The notes under the pieces were generated by a model. That model was not told the DNA's origin. It was given only the letters and a program-made list of their open reading frames with translations, and ran no database searches. Shown here piece after piece: positions 25,146 to 34,014 of a stretch of DNA of 40,601 bases. Origin of the DNA: Candidatus Omnitrophota bacterium. Its GTDB lineage: Bacteria > Omnitrophota > Gorgyraeia > 2-01-FULL-45-10. The DNA is taken from positions 1-40,601 of the forward strand of contig JBAZKM010000014.1 of the NCBI GenBank assembly GCA_041650805.1. The letters run 5' to 3'. Positions within the stretch are counted from its first letter, which is position 1. Each line of letters begins with the position of its first letter. A program made the position numbers and the translations under genes.

Positions 25146-27701
25146 ATGAATATCCGTATAAAGATAATGTTCTTATTGGCTTTTATCATGTGTATGTTCA
25201 TCGGTGTCTTTATCGTGAACCAGCATTCTAACAGCGAACGGTTAAAATCGTATATAAAGAACCAGACGAAGATAATGAACGCGACGTTCGGTAATATACT
25301 TAAACTCAAAGGGTCTTCAGTAGAGACGCTGGCCTCGGATTACACTTTCTGGGATGAGATGGTTGCCTTCATCTCTACGAAAAGCGAAAAGTGGGCCGCC
25401 GAGAATATCGACGTCTCCCTCTCTACCTATAAGGTGGATTTTATATGGGTATACGATGTCGCCGGCTCGCTCGTCTATTATACCAACAGCAAAGAAGACG
25501 GCAGGTTGTGGGATCTCCCTATCCCCAAAGAGGTCTTCGGCAAGCTGGCGAAAGAGAAGCTTCTGCTCGGTTTTTTCGCTGATACGCCGGCCGGTTTGAT
25601 GGAATTCTGCGCCGCCACGATACACCCGAGCGCCGACAGTAAAAGGGAGACCGCGCCGCTCGGGTACTTCTTTGCGGGGCGCCTGTGGGACGACGTTTAT
25701 ATAAAAGAGCTGTCGCGGCTGATAGGCGGGCCGGTGGCGATCGTCCCTTTCGATGAAGGCGAATTGCTGGTGAGCGCCGCAAAGTCGGAATCGGATGCCA
25801 TCGTCTTCTCAAAGTCGTTAAGTGATTGGTCCGGGAGAGAGATGATGAAGGCGATGGTCTGGATAGAAGTCCCGTTCATCAGAGATATGGCCGCTACGTC
25901 CAGGAGGGATATGGTCATAATCTCAACCCTGGCCGCGGTGTGCCTTGTCGTTCTGACTCTGCTTATCGGTCATTGGATAACGATACCGCTCGGCCTCATA
26001 ACTACCACACTGAAGACCGGAGATACCGGCCGCATAGAGGACCTGGGGAGACGGAAGACGGAATTCGGCGGCATAGCCAGGTTGATCCGGTTATTTTTTA
26101 CGCAGAGAGAGGCGCTTGTAAAGGAGATGTCCGAGCGCAAGATAGCGGTCGCGAAACTGGAGGAGTCGGAAGAGAGGTACCGGGGCCTATATAATTCGAT
26201 CAGGGACGGTATCGTCCTGGTGAATATTTCGGGTGATATTCTCGATTGTAACCAGGCCTATCTCGATATGCTCGGTTATACGATGGATGAAGTCAAAAGA
26301 TTGACATATATTCAAGTGACTCCGGCGAAGTGGCACAAGATGGAGGCGGAGATAATAAGACAGAGGGTGCTGGCAAAAGGGTTCTCCGGCGATTATGAGA
26401 AAGAGTATACCAGAAAAGACGGGACGGTCTTCCCGATACTGTTAAATACATGGCTGGTCAGAGGCGAAGACGGCAGGCCCGCAGGCATGTGGGCCATAAT
26501 AAAGGATATAACGGAGCAGAAACGTATGCTGGACCAGCTCAGAGACAGCGAGATAAGGTACAGGACGATCTATGAGACCTCGGCGGACGCTATAATGCTC
26601 TTAACGCCGGGAGAGGGGTTTTTCAGAGGGAACCCTTCTGCCGTAAAGATGTACGAGTGTGTTGACGAGGATGACTTCACCAGCTATACCCCGGCCATCC
26701 TGTCTCCTGAATACCAGCCCGACGGCAGGCCTTCCGCCGAAAAGGCCCGGGAGATGATGGCCATGGCCATGGAGCATGGCTCGCATTTCTTTGAATGGCT
26801 TCATAAGACGGCCAGGGGGAGGGAGTTCTTTGCCACCGTATTACTGACGAGGGTGGAGCTGGAAGGCAAGGTATTTTTGCAGGCCACGGTCCGTGACATC
26901 ACAGAGTCCAAGAGGAGGGAGACGGAGCTGAAGAGCGCTTATGAAAAGCTTAAATATACACAACTGCAGCTGGTCCAGGCCTCCAAGATGGCGTCGATGG
27001 GCACGCTCGCCGGGGGTATCGCGCACGAGATCAATAACCCCCTGGCCGGGGTCATGAATAACGTCCACCTGGTGAAGATGATCCTGGAGAGTAAGGGATA
27101 TCCGGATTCGAACGATCTGGCAGAAGTGTTGATGGCTATCGAAGCGGATGTCTTCAGATGCAAGAAGATAACGCAGTCACTGCTCAATTTCTCACACGTC
27201 TCAAAAGGGGAGTATAAGCAGGTATCCCTGAATGATATAGCGGATGAGGTGCTCAATATAGTAGGGCATGAGGTCAGGGTCAAGAATATATCCATAGATA
27301 AGAGGTTAACGGCCGGGATACCCGGTGTCATCGGGGACTCCCAGCTTTTACAACAGGTCGTATTCGACCTGGTGAACAATGCTATGTGGGCTATAAGCAC
27401 GAAATCGGACAAAGGCGGTGTTGTAGGCATAGAGACGACCTACGATAGCGTGAGAAAGAGCGTAGTCCTGACGATCTCCGATACGGGCGTGGGGATACCT
27501 GAAGAGAACATCAATAAGATATTCGATCCTTTCTTCACGACCAAACCCGTAGGGGAAGGGACGGGGCTGGGGTTATCGGTAGCGTACAATATAGTGAAAG
27601 GCCACAACGGCGTGCTCGCGGTAGAGAGCCAGGTGGGCGTCGGCACGAAATTCAGCATAGCCCTACCCGCCGTCCTGGAAGGTAAGAGATATGTGGGATA
27701 A
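25146..27701 (+). CDS. Membrane sensor histidine kinase (CHASE4-like, two PAS domains)
   Basis: This is an 851-residue protein. Transmembrane helices at about 5-27 and 256-279 bracket a CHASE4-like periplasmic sensor (DYTFWDEMVAFI is typical). Two PAS domains follow (about 345-460 and 471-590), each introduced by a YRxxYxxSxDxI-type start. The HisKA phosphoacceptor is H627 in GGIAHEINNPL. The HATPase domain has the N box DLVNNAMWAIS, DTGVGIPEE, a DPFFTTK loop and GTGLGLS. All catalytic motifs are intact. No receiver is attached; the separate receiver protein upstream may be its target. The C-terminus overlaps the next gene by 11 bases. The ligand is unknown. Confidence 0.9.
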   Translation: MNIRIKIMFLLAFIMCMFIGVFIVNQHSNSERLKSYIKNQTKIMNATFGNILKLKGSSVETLASDYTFWDEMVAFISTKSEKWAAENIDVSLSTYKVDFIWVYDVAGSLVYYTNSKEDGRLWDLPIPKEVFGKLAKEKLLLGFFADTPAGLMEFCAATIHPSADSKRETAPLGYFFAGRLWDDVYIKELSRLIGGPVAIVPFDEGELLVSAAKSESDAIVFSKSLSDWSGREMMKAMVWIEVPFIRDMAATSRRDMVIISTLAAVCLVVLTLLIGHWITIPLGLITTTLKTGDTGRIEDLGRRKTEFGGIARLIRLFFTQREALVKEMSERKIAVAKLEESEERYRGLYNSIRDGIVLVNISGDILDCNQAYLDMLGYTMDEVKRLTYIQVTPAKWHKMEAEIIRQRVLAKGFSGDYEKEYTRKDGTVFPILLNTWLVRGEDGRPAGMWAIIKDITEQKRMLDQLRDSEIRYRTIYETSADAIMLLTPGEGFFRGNPSAVKMYECVDEDDFTSYTPAILSPEYQPDGRPSAEKAREMMAMAMEHGSHFFEWLHKTARGREFFATVLLTRVELEGKVFLQATVRDITESKRRETELKSAYEKLKYTQLQLVQASKMASMGTLAGGIAHEINNPLAGVMNNVHLVKMILESKGYPDSNDLAEVLMAIEADVFRCKKITQSLLNFSHVSKGEYKQVSLNDIADEVLNIVGHEVRVKNISIDKRLTAGIPGVIGDSQLLQQVVFDLVNNAMWAISTKSDKGGVVGIETTYDSVRKSVVLTISDTGVGIPEENINKIFDPFFTTKPVGEGTGLGLSVAYNIVKGHNGVLAVESQVGVGTKFSIALPAVLEGKRYVG

Positions 27702-28560
27702 AAAAACCGTATTCCGGAGCCTTATCTTCGCGGTCTTTTATGTTGCTGCCGTTCCCTGCGGTTCTTTCGCCGAGAACTGGCAGGAGTCAAAGAGCGACCA
27801 TTTTGTAGTATATTTTACGAAGGATAAAAAATTCGCGCAGGATGTCCTGGATAAGGCGGAGGTGTATTACGAGAGGATCGCCAGGGAGCTTGGTTACCCG
27901 AGATATTCCGAATTCTGGATGTGGGAGAGGCGCGTGAAGATATATATATACCCGGACCACGCCTCTTTCATAAAAGCGACAAACCAGCCGAACTGGTCTC
28001 ACGGCATGGCCGATTACCGGACCAAACAGATAGTCAGCTTCACATGGAGCACCGGTTTCCTGGAGTCGCTCCTTCCGCACGAGATGGCCCACCTCATCTT
28101 CAGGGATTTTGTCGGGTTCAAAGGGGAGGTGCCTCTGTGGCTGGATGAGGGCGTAGCCCAGTGGGCCGAAGAGGCGAAACGCGGCGATATGAAGAGGTCA
28201 GTCAAACAGTTGTATGAGGAGGACACACTCCTGTCCCTGCGCGACATGATGAAACTGCGGCTTATGGACATAAGGGACCAGAGCAGGACGTATATACTCT
28301 CTACGATCACAAAGAAGGGGGAGAGGGCCTCGCTTATCCTGGGCACCGACAATCTCATAACGATCTATTATCTTCAGTCCGTCTCGCTGGTAGGTTTTTT
28401 GATAGAGAGGTACGGGTCGGACTCATTTGCCGAGTTCTGCCGGCAGCTGCGCGACGGTAAGTCGCTTCAGGATGCGCTGAGTTTCGCGTACCCTACGCGT
28501 ATACAGAACCTGAACGAGCTCGAGAAGAGATGGCGGGAGTATATTGCGGAAGATAGGTAG
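27691..28560 (+). CDS. Exported zinc metallopeptidase, peptidase MA-like (gluzincin)
   Basis: This 289-residue protein has a signal peptide of about 26 residues (ending GSFAEN). H130-E131-M-A-H134 is the HExxH zinc motif and E153 in WLDEGVAQW, 19 residues further, is the third ligand, the layout of peptidase MA-like gluzincins. The start overlaps the kinase gene by 11 bases, indicating translational coupling. The preceding SDHFVVYF segment is typical of this family in tetratricopeptide-associated peptidases. The substrate is unknown. A periplasmic role alongside the kinase and barrel is inferred from context. Confidence 0.82.
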   Translation: MWDKKTVFRSLIFAVFYVAAVPCGSFAENWQESKSDHFVVYFTKDKKFAQDVLDKAEVYYERIARELGYPRYSEFWMWERRVKIYIYPDHASFIKATNQPNWSHGMADYRTKQIVSFTWSTGFLESLLPHEMAHLIFRDFVGFKGEVPLWLDEGVAQWAEEAKRGDMKRSVKQLYEEDTLLSLRDMMKLRLMDIRDQSRTYILSTITKKGERASLILGTDNLITIYYLQSVSLVGFLIERYGSDSFAEFCRQLRDGKSLQDALSFAYPTRIQNLNELEKRWREYIAEDR

Positions 28561-28564
28561 CGTG

Positions 28565-28659
28565 TTAGGGTATGGGGTATTAGCTAAGGGATAGGGAGTT
28601 AGGGTATAGGGTATTAGATAAGAGATAGGGAGTTAGGGTATAGGGTATAGGGATATTTA
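28565..28659. repeat. 34-bp tandem repeat, 2.5 copies, TTAGGG-rich
   Basis: Two complete 34-base units (28565-28598 and 28599-28632) differ at only three positions, and a partial third starts at 28633. Each begins TTAGGGTATAGGGTATTAG or a close variant and ends in ATAGGGAG. The repeat lies in the 118-base gap between the metallopeptidase and gspG and has no coding potential. The strand is G-rich and A/T-rich with almost no C. It may be a slippage-prone spacer, a regulatory element or a dispersed intergenic repeat of this genome. Confidence 0.85.
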
Positions 28660-28678
28660 GAAAGGGAGGAGAACGGCC

Positions 28679-29089
28679 ATGAGGATCAAAGAGAGGATTG
28701 GTTTTACGCTGATAGAGCTGATGCTCGTCATCATAATAATAGGCGCGCTTGTTGCCATGGTGATGCCCAGGTTCGCCGGGAGGGGCGAGCAGGCCAAGGT
28801 GGCCGCTGCCAGGGCGGACATCCAGGCGAATATAGCCACCGCCCTCAAGCTTTATGAGCTCGATAACGGGAATTTTCCGACGACGGACGAGGGGCTGAGC
28901 GCGCTTCTGGTAAAGCCCTCCACCGCCTCCAACTGGACCGGGCCGTATCTCGAGAAGAAACCGCTCGACCCGTGGGGCAGAGAGTATAAATACAAGAGTC
29001 CCGGGGACCACAGGCCGGCAGATTACGACCTTTACTCCCTCGGAAAGGACGGGAACGAAAGCACCGATGATGTCAGGAACTGGGAATAG
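28679..29089 (+). CDS. gspG: Major pseudopilin GspG
   Basis: This is a 136-residue protein. A short basic leader ends in G8, followed by FTLIELMLVIIIIGALVAMV, the prepilin peptidase site and N-terminal helix with Glu at mature position 5. The C-terminal GspG signature is present: PLDPWGREYKY, then YSLGKDGNESTDDVRNW, the calcium-binding loop of major pseudopilins. Strong ribosome site AAAGGGAGGAG is upstream. Length and motifs are canonical for the major subunit of a type II secretion pseudopilus. Confidence 0.95.
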   Translation: MRIKERIGFTLIELMLVIIIIGALVAMVMPRFAGRGEQAKVAAARADIQANIATALKLYELDNGNFPTTDEGLSALLVKPSTASNWTGPYLEKKPLDPWGREYKYKSPGDHRPADYDLYSLGKDGNESTDDVRNWE

Positions 29090-29471
29090 GAAAAAGGCGT
29101 TCACCCTGATAGAGATAATGGTCACGACGGTCGTCGTTTCGCTTACGGCAGTCCTTGTATATGAGACGTACTTCCGGTCGCTGGACCTCTTAAATTACTG
29201 TTACGATTATTTCGGGGTCGTGTCCCGGGCCGAAGAGAGGATGTGGCAGGCGCAAAACGAACTGACCCGTTTCAACACACTGATGGAGACGCCTACGAAC
29301 GAGGTCCTTACATTGGACAACAAGAGTTTCGTATGGGCCCTGTCATACAGCGGCATAGGAGACATCTACGGCCTTTACAGGATAGATTCGGCCCTCTCAT
29401 GGCAGGAGGGGCGGAAGAAGATGGTGATATCGAGAACGGCATATGCGCTTTATTCGGAAGAGAAGAAATAG
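29067..29471 (+). CDS. Minor pseudopilin (GspI/GspH-like)
   Basis: This 134-residue protein carries the type III signal KKA|FTLIEIMVTTVVV, with Ala instead of Gly before the cleavage site and Glu at mature position 5. It overlaps gspG by 23 bases; ATG 29067 and ATG 29070 are both possible starts. The rest is short and weakly conserved. The order G-[this]-J-K suggests GspI or GspH, but the sequence does not decide which. Such subunits initiate the pseudopilus and cap its tip with J and K. Confidence 0.75.
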   Translation: MMSGTGNRKKAFTLIEIMVTTVVVSLTAVLVYETYFRSLDLLNYCYDYFGVVSRAEERMWQAQNELTRFNTLMETPTNEVLTLDNKSFVWALSYSGIGDIYGLYRIDSALSWQEGRKKMVISRTAYALYSEEKK

Positions 29472-30033
29472 GACAGGGTTCACCTTGATAGAGCTTGTCG
29501 TCGCGAGCGTGGCTTTGGTGGTCGTGGCCTTTGCGGTGTATATGACCCTTTCCGGCGGCCTGAAGATATGGCAGAGGATAAACCTGAAAAGCTCGGAAGA
29601 GGACGTCGACATATTTTTTGAGAAGTTCACGTCTGACCTCAGGAACGTGATAATCTGCAAAGGCACGGTTTTTACCGGCGAAGGCGACGTATTTGAGCTG
29701 CCCGCGCTTGTTACGAGCCAGAAGCTCGGTTCGCGGAGCGCCGGCAGGGTGAGGTATTCATACGACAGGGAGAGGAAAGTCATAAGGAGGCATTTTGCCG
29801 ACTTTTCGGATATATATTCCGGCAGCCCGGGGACGGCGCAGGAGCTTATCTCCGGCATCAAGTCGATGAGGTTCCAGTATTACGTCTATGAGCCGGGCGT
29901 TAAGGAGTACCTCTGGCGGGACGAGTGGGCCGATAAGGCGCTGCCGCTTGCCATAAGGGCGGAACTTGAGACGGAGCATAATGATAAGAGGGTCAGATTC
30001 ACGAGGACGGCTGAGATCCCGGTCGCCAATTAA
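29443..30033 (+). CDS. gspJ: Minor pseudopilin GspJ
   Basis: This is a 196-residue protein. Basic leader RKRRNRTG|FTLIELVVASVALVVV gives a clear prepilin peptidase site and mature Glu5. The C-terminal half (ELISGIKSMRFQYYVYE, then a W-containing segment and LPLAIRAELE) has the layout of GspJ, where a beta-strand L-P-x-A-V/I-x-x-x-L-E is typical. It overlaps the preceding pseudopilin by 29 bases and the next gene by about 50 bases, so the set is translated as a coupled block. Confidence 0.85.
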   Translation: MRFIRKRRNRTGFTLIELVVASVALVVVAFAVYMTLSGGLKIWQRINLKSSEEDVDIFFEKFTSDLRNVIICKGTVFTGEGDVFELPALVTSQKLGSRSAGRVRYSYDRERKVIRRHFADFSDIYSGSPGTAQELISGIKSMRFQYYVYEPGVKEYLWRDEWADKALPLAIRAELETEHNDKRVRFTRTAEIPVAN

Positions 30034-31030
30034 CTCCGGCGGGAGCATACTGATAATAGCCCTGTGGGCCATCTCGCTCCTTTCCGTATTTGCCGTTATA
30101 TTGGGCACCCAGGCAAGGTATAAGATGACCCTGGTAAAGCGCCTCGAAGAGAGGGCCGGATTGCGTCTCGCCTCCGAGGCGGGGATAAGGTTTGCTACGG
30201 CAAAGCTTGCGACGGAGGCAGAGAACGGTTATCACAGCATGATAGACCTTTGGAGCAATGACCCGCAGTCCTTTAAGAACGTGAATTGCGGCGAAGCGGC
30301 TTTTGATATATGTTACCAGTATGTATACGATATATCGAAGGGCCCCGAGCTGAGGTACGGTCTCGTCGACGAAGAGAGGAAGATAAATATAAATAAGTCG
30401 GACAGGACAGTGCTGAAGCATCTCCTCGTGCTGGTGCTCAATATGGACGAGGATATGGCCCAGGGCCTGGCCGCCTCTATAGTCGACTGGAGGGATGGCG
30501 ATGAGGAGCTCTCCGTTCCTGTCGGGAGCGCGGAGTCCTTATATTACCGGGGTCTCTCCACCCCTTACGAGTCCAAAAATGCCGATTTCGACACCCTGGA
30601 AGAGCTCCTCCTTGTTAGGGATGTCAACCGTGATATGCTGGAGAGGATCAGGGGTTTTGTTACAGTTTACGGAAGCGGCAAGATAAACGTAAACACCGCA
30701 CCCAAACAGGTTCTTATGGCTGTAGGGTTGAATGAGAGGATAGCGGATGATATAATGTCATTCCGCATGGGGAAAGACAGGATGGTGGGGACCGTGGACG
30801 ACGGTATATTCGACGCGACTTCAAACATAGTCCCGAGCCTCAGCCAGTTTGCGAGCCTGAGCCCTTCTGATATAAGCATGCTGAACGCCGTAGTCGACCA
30901 GCACCTGGCGGTAATATCGACCGCGTTCAGCATACGGAGCGTCGGCAGGTCAAAGGACGGGAAGACCACTTACGTTGCCGCGGCGGTGGTAAACAAAAAA
31001 GGAAAAGTGTTGTCCTGGCAGGAGTCGTAA
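29981..31030 (+). CDS. gspK: Minor pseudopilin GspK (tip subunit)
   Basis: From ATG 29981 the protein has 349 residues; TTG 29966 is an alternative. ATG is preferred for GGAG a few bases upstream. A leader of about 21 basic and polar residues ends in NSGG, followed by SILIIALWAISLLSVFAVIL. There is no Glu at mature position 5, which is characteristic of GspK. The SAM-like helical insert with VDWRDGDEE and the KINVNTAP motif are diagnostic. GspK caps the pseudopilus with GspI and GspJ. Confidence 0.9.
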   Translation: MIRGSDSRGRLRSRSPINSGGSILIIALWAISLLSVFAVILGTQARYKMTLVKRLEERAGLRLASEAGIRFATAKLATEAENGYHSMIDLWSNDPQSFKNVNCGEAAFDICYQYVYDISKGPELRYGLVDEERKININKSDRTVLKHLLVLVLNMDEDMAQGLAASIVDWRDGDEELSVPVGSAESLYYRGLSTPYESKNADFDTLEELLLVRDVNRDMLERIRGFVTVYGSGKINVNTAPKQVLMAVGLNERIADDIMSFRMGKDRMVGTVDDGIFDATSNIVPSLSQFASLSPSDISMLNAVVDQHLAVISTAFSIRSVGRSKDGKTTYVAAAVVNKKGKVLSWQES

Positions 31031-31032
31031 AT

Positions 31033-32505
31033 ATGTTCTGGATAAAAAGGATGAACCCTATTGCCGCCGTGGTCGGGCACGACCTCGTGGGGATCGAGCT
31101 GGACGGGAATAATCTGAAGATCGCCCATATGAGGATATCGCCCGGCAGGGCGGAGGCGGTCAACCTTGTAGTCCGCAATATATCGGGTATGGCCGATGCC
31201 GATATCTCGAAGACGATCGCCTCTTCATTCCTTACGCTGAACGCGAAGAACCCGTACGTTGTGAGCGTCATCACCTCCGGCCTTGCGATAACCAAGAATA
31301 TCGAGATACCCTCTATCGATCCTAAGGAGATAAAGGAGATAATAGACCTGCAGGCGGGGCGCCACACCCCGTATTCGCGGGAGGAGATAGTCATAGATTA
31401 TATAGATGTGGGCACTTATAAAAACACTTACACAAAGATCCTGCTCGTCATCGTATCGCGCAATGTAATAAAGAAGCAGTTCGATATCATAGGGAAGGCC
31501 GGGCTCAAGCTGGAGAAGATACTCTTCGCGCCTGAGGCGCTGGGGAGGTCCGCCGCCAGGGTGATGGGGCTCAATACCGAAGTTTCCCCGGCCAGCATAA
31601 TAAATATCGATGAAAGCTTTACGGATTTTACGGTCGTCTATAAGAACAGGCTATTATTCGTCAGGTCGATCCCCATAGGCGTACAGCAGCTCTGGGAGGA
31701 CAGGGAGAAGAACGGGATAAGGTTTGCGGAAGAGTTGAAGAGGTCCCTCGAGACATATCAGGGCGAAAATATCGAGAGAAGCCCGGATTCGCTTATCCTT
31801 ACCGGCGCGGCGGAAGAGATGACCGGGCTGGAACCGGTATTGAACGACGCCCTGCATTTTCCGCTGAAGGTCATACCATATCTCAAGAATGTGACCGTTA
31901 AGGGTGACCTGCTGAAGGTGAACCCTGCTGCCAGGCGTCAGTCGTTCCTGAATATAATGGCGTCGCTCTTCGCGCTGGAACAGGTCAAGATAATACTTAT
32001 ACCCGAAGAGGTGAAGGTCAGGAGATCCCTGGAAGAACGGGGGAGGGACCTGATAAAGACGGGCATATTCGTCTTCACGGCCTTCATGATCCTCTGCCTT
32101 ATACTGGTAAGCAACATCTTCTTTAAGACCGCATACCTGAAGAACCTGACCGTAAAATACCGGGATTTTGACAAGGAGGCCCAGACGCTGGAGAATAAGT
32201 TCACGATGGTCAGCATGGTCAGGAACTACCTCTCGAGCCGCGGGTATTCGCTGGAGGTGCTGGCGGAATTGCACTCTATAACCCCCATCGACCTGGAGCT
32301 GAACGATATCAGGTTCGATGACCAGGGCAAGATATCGATAAAAGGGACGGCCGAGTCGATGTCCACCGTCTTCTCTTTCGTCGAGGCGATCGGGAAATCG
32401 AAGTATTTTAAGGACGCCAAGACCAAATACACCTCGAAGAGGAAAGAGGGGACCAAAGATATGGCCGATTTTGAAATAACGGCCGCGCTGAACAAGAACC
32501 GATGA
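31033..32505 (+). CDS. gspL: GspL-like protein (PilM actin-like domain plus PilN-like domain)
   Basis: This is a 490-residue protein. Residues 1-330 form an actin-like PilM/GspL cytoplasmic domain (GHDLVGIELDGNNLKIAHM start, then SIINIDESFTDFTVVYKNR and LTGAAEEMTGLEPVL). One transmembrane helix is at about 342-366, followed by a short coiled coil and a PilN/GspL periplasmic ferredoxin-like domain (ITPIDLELNDIRFDDQGKIS). GspL anchors GspE to the membrane. It starts two bases after gspK. The architecture is equally close to a PilM-PilN fusion of type IV pili. Confidence 0.87.
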   Translation: MFWIKRMNPIAAVVGHDLVGIELDGNNLKIAHMRISPGRAEAVNLVVRNISGMADADISKTIASSFLTLNAKNPYVVSVITSGLAITKNIEIPSIDPKEIKEIIDLQAGRHTPYSREEIVIDYIDVGTYKNTYTKILLVIVSRNVIKKQFDIIGKAGLKLEKILFAPEALGRSAARVMGLNTEVSPASIINIDESFTDFTVVYKNRLLFVRSIPIGVQQLWEDREKNGIRFAEELKRSLETYQGENIERSPDSLILTGAAEEMTGLEPVLNDALHFPLKVIPYLKNVTVKGDLLKVNPAARRQSFLNIMASLFALEQVKIILIPEEVKVRRSLEERGRDLIKTGIFVFTAFMILCLILVSNIFFKTAYLKNLTVKYRDFDKEAQTLENKFTMVSMVRNYLSSRGYSLEVLAELHSITPIDLELNDIRFDDQGKISIKGTAESMSTVFSFVEAIGKSKYFKDAKTKYTSKRKEGTKDMADFEITAALNKNR

Positions 32506-33059
32506 TAAAGAAGATACAGGAATTATACGCTATATTATCGCGCATGTCCAAAAGGGAGAAGACGATCCTGTACGCGGCGGCCTTTTTCATATCCCTGACG
32601 CTCCTGGACAGGATGATGATATCTCCCATATTCAACCGCATAAGTTCGCTGGAATCGGAGATCAAGGAGAAGGAGTCGAATATCAAGAAGAGTATGCGCA
32701 TACTGTCCCAGAAGGATAAGATAATGTCCGAAAGCGAAAGCTACGGGTCCGTCTTCAGCCAGGCCAACTCCGAAGAGGAGGAGATGACCTCGATCCTGAA
32801 AGAGATAGAGAACCTGGCCAGCAAGAGCTCCGTCTACCTGATAGACATGAAACCGGGAGGCGCGAAGAGCGCCGGCTCGGCAAAGAAATATATCATAAAC
32901 CTGAGCTGCGAGGCGCAGATAGAGCAGCTGACCCAGTTCATGTACGATATCGAAAATTCCAGCAAGCTTTTGACCATCGAGAAATACCAGATAGGGCCGA
33001 AATCTAAGGAATCGAGCGTGGCCCGGTGCAGCATGTCGATATCCAAGATAAGCATGTAG
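32502..33059 (+). CDS. GspM/PilO-like assembly protein
   Basis: This 185-residue protein has a short cytoplasmic N-terminus (MSKREKTILYAAAF), one membrane helix at about 22-40, a charged coiled coil to about 100, and a small ferredoxin-like domain (INLSCEAQIEQLTQFMYDIE) typical of PilO/GspM. It overlaps the GspL-like gene by four bases. It likely dimerises with the periplasmic part of the GspL-like protein. PilO versus GspM cannot be settled from sequence alone. Confidence 0.8.
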   Translation: MIKKIQELYAILSRMSKREKTILYAAAFFISLTLLDRMMISPIFNRISSLESEIKEKESNIKKSMRILSQKDKIMSESESYGSVFSQANSEEEEMTSILKEIENLASKSSVYLIDMKPGGAKSAGSAKKYIINLSCEAQIEQLTQFMYDIENSSKLLTIEKYQIGPKSKESSVARCSMSISKISM

Positions 33060-33080
33060 AGTAATCACAAGGAGGATGCC

Positions 33081-33563
33081 ATGAGGAAGATTGCTTTTGT
33101 TACGATGTTCCTGACGCTCTTTTCATGTTTTAACGCTTACGCCGCCGAGGGGCCGACGCTTCTGGAACTGCGCAACGAGATCTTTGACGAGTCGCGGGCG
33201 ATAAAGCTGCTCTTGCCTAATTCCAGGAAGGACCTCATATTCATGAACAGCATGTGGGATTCCTGCATAGCGACCATGATGCAGATAGACGCATATTTCA
33301 ATATGCTGGGCATATTCAACACTATCAAGAAAGAGAGCGTGACCGAAGATGCGGTCAAATATATAGCGGATTGGCTCAATACCATGAAGACGACGAACAC
33401 CCTGACCATAAAGAACCTGGACGCAATGTCCTCGAAGCAGATAGAGAACAATACGCGGCTTCACGTCCAGAGGATGACGGAGTTCTATACGGGGTTGAAT
33501 AAGAGGATAGATACGGAACTGAAGGGTGTCCTGGCCCTTAAGGCAACGGCTAAAAAGAGATAG
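33081..33563 (+). CDS. Exported helical protein, unknown function
   Basis: This 160-residue protein has a clear signal peptide (MRKIAFVTMFLTLFSCFNAYA). The mature part appears almost wholly alpha-helical, with regularly spaced Leu and Met and conserved-looking aromatic residues (FMNSMWDSCIATMMQIDAYF). No family was recognised. Ribosome site AAGGAGG is upstream. The position directly after the GspM/PilO gene suggests a periplasmic accessory or a secreted substrate of the machine; neither can be shown. Confidence 0.75.
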   Translation: MRKIAFVTMFLTLFSCFNAYAAEGPTLLELRNEIFDESRAIKLLLPNSRKDLIFMNSMWDSCIATMMQIDAYFNMLGIFNTIKKESVTEDAVKYIADWLNTMKTTNTLTIKNLDAMSSKQIENNTRLHVQRMTEFYTGLNKRIDTELKGVLALKATAKKR

Positions 33564-33582
33564 AGCGGGAGGACGGAAATAG

Positions 33583-33993
33583 ATGTCTAAAAATCTTAAA
33601 TACGCATTATCCGCAGCGGTGTTTATCGCTTCCTGCGCCGTCCCATATGTATGGGCCGATACCGATGCGGACGACGAGATGATGTTCGATGAAGGCATGG
33701 CGCAGGTCGAGATGGGAGGCAGGATCGTGGGGCAGGTGGTCAAGGTCAACCCCGCCTCAAAGACCATGACGATCAGGGATATGCGCTATGACAGCAAGGT
33801 GGTCACGATCATGGCGAACAGCGACACCACGTACTTCGGCACAACTTCCATAAAGACGATAAACCCAGGGGATTATCTCTCCGTCGACTGTATCTCGATC
33901 AATGATACCTACGTCGCCGATAACGTCGTTATGCAGGAGAGGGCCATGGCGGATGAGACGATGCCGGCCCTGGAGAAGGTCCTCGTCGATTAA
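33583..33993 (+). CDS. Small exported beta-rich protein, unknown function
   Basis: This is a 136-residue protein. The signal peptide ends near YVWADT and an acidic linker follows. The core GRIVGQVVKVNPASKTMTIRD, continuing to a Y-F-G-T-T and NPGDYLSVD segment, looks like an OB-type or DUF5666-like small barrel. GGGAGGACGG precedes ATG 33583. It is similar in style to the minus-strand gene at 34880-35251. Function is unknown; it is co-oriented with the secretion operon. Confidence 0.72.
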   Translation: MSKNLKYALSAAVFIASCAVPYVWADTDADDEMMFDEGMAQVEMGGRIVGQVVKVNPASKTMTIRDMRYDSKVVTIMANSDTTYFGTTSIKTINPGDYLSVDCISINDTYVADNVVMQERAMADETMPALEKVLVD

Positions 33994-34014
33994 GATAATT
34001 CCGCCAATAAGTTT

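Noticed and set aside
28561..28678. TTAGGG repeats as a telomere
   Set aside because: The tract is internal, only 2.5 units of 34 bases, and flanked by genes of a bacterial operon.
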